Source: Bacteroidales bacterium UBA5429
Lineage (GTDB): Bacteria > Bacteroidota > Bacteroidia > Bacteroidales > WCHB1-69
Assembly: GCA_002427605.1 (NCBI GenBank)
Contig: DIRT01000037.1
Location: forward strand, 30,988 to 94,987
DNA length: 64,000 nucleotides
Direction: 5' to 3'
Under the pieces are notes generated by a model. It saw only the letters and a list, made by a program, of their open reading frames with translations, had not been told where the DNA came from and made no database searches. A program made the position numbers and the translations under genes. The first letter of the stretch is position 1; each line of letters begins with the position of its first letter. Below, piece after piece: positions 61,091-64,000 of this stretch.

Positions 61091-62173
61091 AACAGTAGCT
61101 TCTACTTTGAAAGTTAAAGTAGGATTTTTAGGATCATTTATAATTAAATCAATAGTACCATTTTGAGCACCTGCACGACGGGCATTGAAAGTGATGGTTA
61201 AAGTGGCAAAATCACCGGGTTGGATCTCTGATTTATCCATTTTAACGGTGTATGCCAAATTACTAGGTTTGATTTGTCTAATATGCAATGGTGATTTACC
61301 ACTGTTGGTTAATTTTATGGTTTGTGTTAATTGAGTGTTTTTTGCAACATTTCCAAATTGGATTAGCTCAGTGCTTAAAACAGCAACAGGCGCTTTTTTC
61401 AATTGTTCAGGAGAATAGGTTGAAAAATCTTCAAATACATTGATATCCATATAGAAGGTAAATTTTGGCTCAACGGGATCCTGAGTTTGAATGGTTATAA
61501 TCTCTCTAACGTTGCCGATTTGATCTTTTACTTTAGGATCAAATGTAATGGTAATCATTCCTTCCTGATCAGCTTTCAGTTCTTTTTTAAAACTGGTTTC
61601 AACTTTAATATGAGCCGGTAAGTTTAAGAAAGTTACTGTTGTTGCTTTATCACTAAAGTTTTTAATGGGAACCTCATATTTTAGAGGAGTGTTACTTTTG
61701 GTTTCTAAACGCACATAACGCTCTTTGATTCTTACTTCACCATTTCCCTCTTTATATCCTGCCAATTCATATTTTGTTGGTGGTCTTTTTTCAACAAAAC
61801 CTTTGATGAAAAGCATAACCGGAGTGGCAGTTTTTCCTTCTTCAACAGGTGCATTAATGGTTACACGGATACTTTTGTGGAAGTTTCCGGGACGATTCAT
61901 GGGATTGTAAGTAGCATCAATGAAGCCGCGTCCACCGGGAGGAACTGCTTCTTTTGTATAATTGGCTGCTGTACATCCACAACCGGGGGCAACTCTTACC
62001 AACAAAAGATCCTCATTCCCCGTGTTTGTAAATTCAAAACGCCCGGTAGCAGGTCCTGCTTCCTCTTTGATGTTTCCGAAATCGTAAGTTGTGTTGTCAA
62101 ATTGAATTTGTGGTTGAGCAATGGATACAATCACAAATAGAACTAACATTGCGGTAATTCCTATTTTTTTCAT
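61082..62173 (-). CDS. Exported multi-domain DUF1573 protein
   Basis: A 363-residue exported protein (signal MKKIGITAMLVLFVIVSIAQ) with three Ig-like units. The first is a classical DUF1573: QFDNTTYDFGNIKEEAG, FTNTGNEDLLLV, GCGCTAANYTKEAVPPGG. The second (about 150-240) and third (about 255-363: LSTELIQFGNVAKNTQLTQTIKLTNSGKSPLHI) are related but lack the Cys turn. It differs from the short paralogues at 34-933. It ends 9 bases inside rsgA on the opposite strand. Its promoter lies at the end of mpl. Confidence 0.88.
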   Translation of the reverse strand: MKKIGITAMLVLFVIVSIAQPQIQFDNTTYDFGNIKEEAGPATGRFEFTNTGNEDLLLVRVAPGCGCTAANYTKEAVPPGGRGFIDATYNPMNRPGNFHKSIRVTINAPVEEGKTATPVMLFIKGFVEKRPPTKYELAGYKEGNGEVRIKERYVRLETKSNTPLKYEVPIKNFSDKATTVTFLNLPAHIKVETSFKKELKADQEGMITITFDPKVKDQIGNVREIITIQTQDPVEPKFTFYMDINVFEDFSTYSPEQLKKAPVAVLSTELIQFGNVAKNTQLTQTIKLTNSGKSPLHIRQIKPSNLAYTVKMDKSEIQPGDFATLTITFNARRAGAQNGTIDLIINDPKNPTLTFKVEATVLN

Positions 62174-62211
62174 TGTCTCTGTTTTTTATATTTTTTTATT
62201 TAAGTTGTTTA

Positions 62212-63582
62212 TTATTGTTTAAGCGGCAAAGTTACGATTTTTTTTGAAAACTCAGGGAGGTTAATTCCATTAAAATTACCTGATGACATCATCAAATAGA
62301 TGTTTTTCTCCTTTTTTACTGCAAAAAGGTGATTTATCAAGGCTTCCCGATCGTTGAAAACTGATAAATCTTCCCTGTTAAAGCCATCTAATATCATCTT
62401 TGCATCAATTAAAGGTAACTTTTTATGCTTGATTGCCTCAGGATTAAAGTAGACAATCGCTTCATCAGCCTCATTCATACTGTCGCGATACTCTTTCAAA
62501 AAGGATTCGGACAAGCTACTGAATGTGTGTAACTCTAGACAGGCAATTAATTGATGTTCAGGATATTGTTCTCTTACGGCACCTATAGTTGCTTTGACTT
62601 TGGAAGGCGAATGGGCAAAATCTTTATAGAAAACGTTTTTTTCATTTTTAGCCAGTAATTCCAGGCGATTACTTGCCCCTTTAAATGTAGCAATCGCATC
62701 ATAAAATTGTTCATCCGAAACTCCGACAGCCCGACAAGTATGCAGGGCAGCATTCAGGTTGGTTAGATTATGTTTTCCAAATATTTTTATTTTCTTTTTA
62801 CCTTGGGGGGTAAGCAAATAAGTGTCTCCATCAACAATTTCGTACGGATGGTGACTGTATTCCACCTTGCGCGTGTGTGTGATCCGGTCACTCATTGCTT
62901 TCAGGACAGGATCCCCCCCATAGTAAATATATTTGCCATCAGCAGGGATCATCTCGGCAAATATCTTGAACTGTTCCACATAAATATCAAAGGTGGGGAA
63001 TACATTGACATGGTCCCAGGCAATTCCGCTGATAATCCCAACGTTGGGACGATAAAGGTGAAATTTGGGTCGTCGGTCGATAGGGGAGGTGAGGTACTCG
63101 TCTCCTTCAATCACCATGATGGAAGCTTCCTGACTCATCTTCACCATTACCTCAAAACCTGCTAACTGAGCACCAACCATGTAGTCGCAAGCGATATTGC
63201 AGTGTTGTAACACGTGAATAATCATCGCAGTAATGGTTGTTTTGCCGTGACTCCCTCCTACAACAATCCGCAATTTTTCTTTGCTGTGCTCGTACAGAAA
63301 CTCCGGATAAGAGTAAATTTTGAGTCCCAGCTCATCCGCTTTAGCTAATTCCGGATTGTCGATACGGGCGTGCATCCCTAAAATAATCGCATCAATCTCT
63401 CTGGTGATCAACTCGGGTTGCCAGCCAATCTTTTTAGGAAGCAATCCATATTTTTCCAAACGACTTTTCGCAGGATCAAAGATCTCATCGTCAGAACCGG
63501 TCACCTGATCCCCCTTTAAATGCAAGGCAATCGCCAGATTATGCATCGCACTACCGCCAATAGCTATAAAATGAATTCTCAT
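62212..63582 (-). CDS. mpl: Mpl-like Mur ligase (UDP-MurNAc:tripeptide ligase)
   Basis: A 456-residue Mur ligase counted from the ATG at 63582; the upstream TTG frame is not conserved. RIHFIAIGGSAMHNLAIALHLKGDQVTGSDDE is the MurC/Mpl N-terminal Rossmann fold, VVGGSHGKTTITAM the ATP P-loop, and GISGIAWDHVNVFPT and KIKIFGKHNLTNLNAALHTCRAVGV follow. The IIEG-type region VIEGDEYLTSPIDRRPKFHLY is characteristic of Mpl, which recycles murein tripeptide onto UDP-MurNAc. MurC is longer and differs here. Function is well supported. Confidence 0.9.
   Translation of the reverse strand: MRIHFIAIGGSAMHNLAIALHLKGDQVTGSDDEIFDPAKSRLEKYGLLPKKIGWQPELITREIDAIILGMHARIDNPELAKADELGLKIYSYPEFLYEHSKEKLRIVVGGSHGKTTITAMIIHVLQHCNIACDYMVGAQLAGFEVMVKMSQEASIMVIEGDEYLTSPIDRRPKFHLYRPNVGIISGIAWDHVNVFPTFDIYVEQFKIFAEMIPADGKYIYYGGDPVLKAMSDRITHTRKVEYSHHPYEIVDGDTYLLTPQGKKKIKIFGKHNLTNLNAALHTCRAVGVSDEQFYDAIATFKGASNRLELLAKNEKNVFYKDFAHSPSKVKATIGAVREQYPEHQLIACLELHTFSSLSESFLKEYRDSMNEADEAIVYFNPEAIKHKKLPLIDAKMILDGFNREDLSVFNDREALINHLFAVKKEKNIYLMMSSGNFNGINLPEFSKKIVTLPLKQ
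62227..62234 (-). promoter_or_regulatory. -7 box of the DUF1573 gene, inside the end of mpl
   Basis: TAACTTTG on the minus strand, 54 bases before the ATG at 62173 and overlapping the last codons of mpl. Confidence 0.5.
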
Positions 63583-63609
63583 ATTGTTTTCTCCATTTAA
63601 ATCAATCAG

Positions 63610-63617
63610 CAAAGTTA
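63610..63617 (-). promoter_or_regulatory. -7 box of mpl
   Basis: TAACTTTG followed by CTG on the minus strand, 28 bases before the ATG at 63582; TTG about 24 bases upstream is a possible -33. Confidence 0.55.
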
Positions 63618-63675
63618 AGAAATAATCGGCTCATTTGCCATCAACTGCCTGTAAAACTTATAAACAGACCAATGA

Positions 63676-63798
63676 TGAAAAAGGTAGAAGGTAGAAGGTT
63701 GAGTTAAAGGCGGAAATCGGAAGGCGGAATAAAAAAAAGTCGAAAGTAGAAAGGCGGTGATGAACAAACAATTACGAATTACGAATTACAAAACCGAA
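63676..63798. repeat. Low-complexity purine-rich and ATTACGA reiterations
   Basis: A region with AGGTAGAAGGTAGAAGG, GGCGGAAATCGGAAGGCGG and GAAAGTAGAAAGGCGG, then ATTACGAATTACGAATTAC. No coding frame. Such phrases recur in intergenic DNA of Bacteroidales as I recall them, and suggest a patchwork of degenerate repeats. Confidence 0.6.
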
Positions 63799-63825
63799 AA
63801 TTTTATTGAACACGATTATTGTAGT

Positions 63826-64000
63826 GACAGGTCGCGACCTGTCCTAGAATAATGAATAAAAATAACGTCATGGTCGTAGAGACAGGGCATGCCCTGTCTC
63901 CATAATGTTGTTGTGCGACAGATTAATCATTGTGTTAAACATCAGATATTCACATATTTACAAAGTTGACAATTTGAATAAAACGCGATTGTAGGGGCAG
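63826..64000. repeat. Palindromic REP-like elements at the window end
   Basis: Three related units. GACAGGTCGCGACCTGTC at 63826-63843 is a perfect 18-bp palindrome; 63879-63900 is a perfect 22-bp palindrome centred on GGGCATGCCC; GTAGGGGCAG at 63991-64000 is the start of a third, cut by the window. Each is preceded by a short GTAG(T/A)GACAG-type phrase and separated by AT-rich spacer. No gene is seen between 63583 and 64000. Confidence 0.75.

Noticed and set aside
63676..63798. Possible CRISPR-like array
   Set aside because: Repeat units are short, irregular and not separated by unique spacers, and no cas gene is near.

Overview
The window comes from a member of the Bacteroidota, most likely of the order Bacteroidales. 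Signs visible in the sequence are TAnnTTTG-type -7 promoter boxes, A-rich leaders instead of clear Shine-Dalgarno sites, several DUF1573 exported proteins, PorT-like outer-membrane barrels, a GldM-type domain, and a FabF/FabG/LolA/MMPL pigment-lipid cluster like those of Flavobacteriia and Bacteroidia. The DNA is AT-rich. No rRNA, CRISPR array, transposase or intact prophage is visible.

Layout. 1-8.7 kb: two DUF1573 genes, tmRNA (ssrA), a TlpA-like lipoprotein, a single-chain type IIG restriction-modification enzyme, rmuC and a small A1S_2505-like protein. 8.9-11.4 kb: a four-module sulfur-transfer oxidoreductase (CoA-disulfide reductase, rhodanese, TusA, DsrE-like). 11.4-34.8 kb: one continuous minus-strand array of 24 genes, tightly packed and often overlapping by 1-29 bases, that reads as an aryl-polyene/flexirubin-type biosynthesis and export cluster. 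34.9-36.6 kb: an outer-membrane protein, a GldM-C-like gene broken by an in-frame TGA, and tRNA-Ser(GCU). 36.8-43.4 kb: lpxD, a stand-alone lpxC, secA and a glycosyltransferase. 43.4-48.2 kb: rubredoxin with a DHOD-like flavoprotein, a barrel protein, a lone transketolase C-terminal subunit, and an ECF sigma / putative anti-sigma / periplasmic protein trio. 48.3-54.5 kb: str-S10 ribosomal operon, cut off by a terminator directly after rpsS. 54.6-64 kb: asparaginase, a large exported protein of unknown function, trpS, an FGE-fold lipoprotein, rsgA, a DUF1573 protein, mpl and a repeat-rich non-coding end.

The central cluster can be read as a pathway. A tyrosine ammonia-lyase would make p-coumarate. 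A PaaK-like ligase would activate it. Two ACPs, three complete ketosynthases, one ketosynthase with no catalytic residues, a half-length ketosynthase, FabG and hot-dog dehydratase/thioesterase proteins would extend and dehydrate the chain. A CrtI-like oxidoreductase and two B12-type radical SAM proteins would tailor it. Three acyltransferase domains (LpxL, PlsC and PlsB-like) and a GT2 glycosyltransferase would attach it to a lipid or sugar. LolA-like and MMPL proteins would move it to the outer membrane. No DarA/DarB dialkylresorcinol enzymes are present, so the product is probably not a classical flexirubin.

Three ordinarily joined units are separated here (the S10 operon after rpsS, LpxC from FabZ and LpxA, and the transketolase halves), which suggests local rearrangement. 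A family of short intergenic repeats (GGGGGGCAG, about 30 bases, CCCCACTC) occurs three times.
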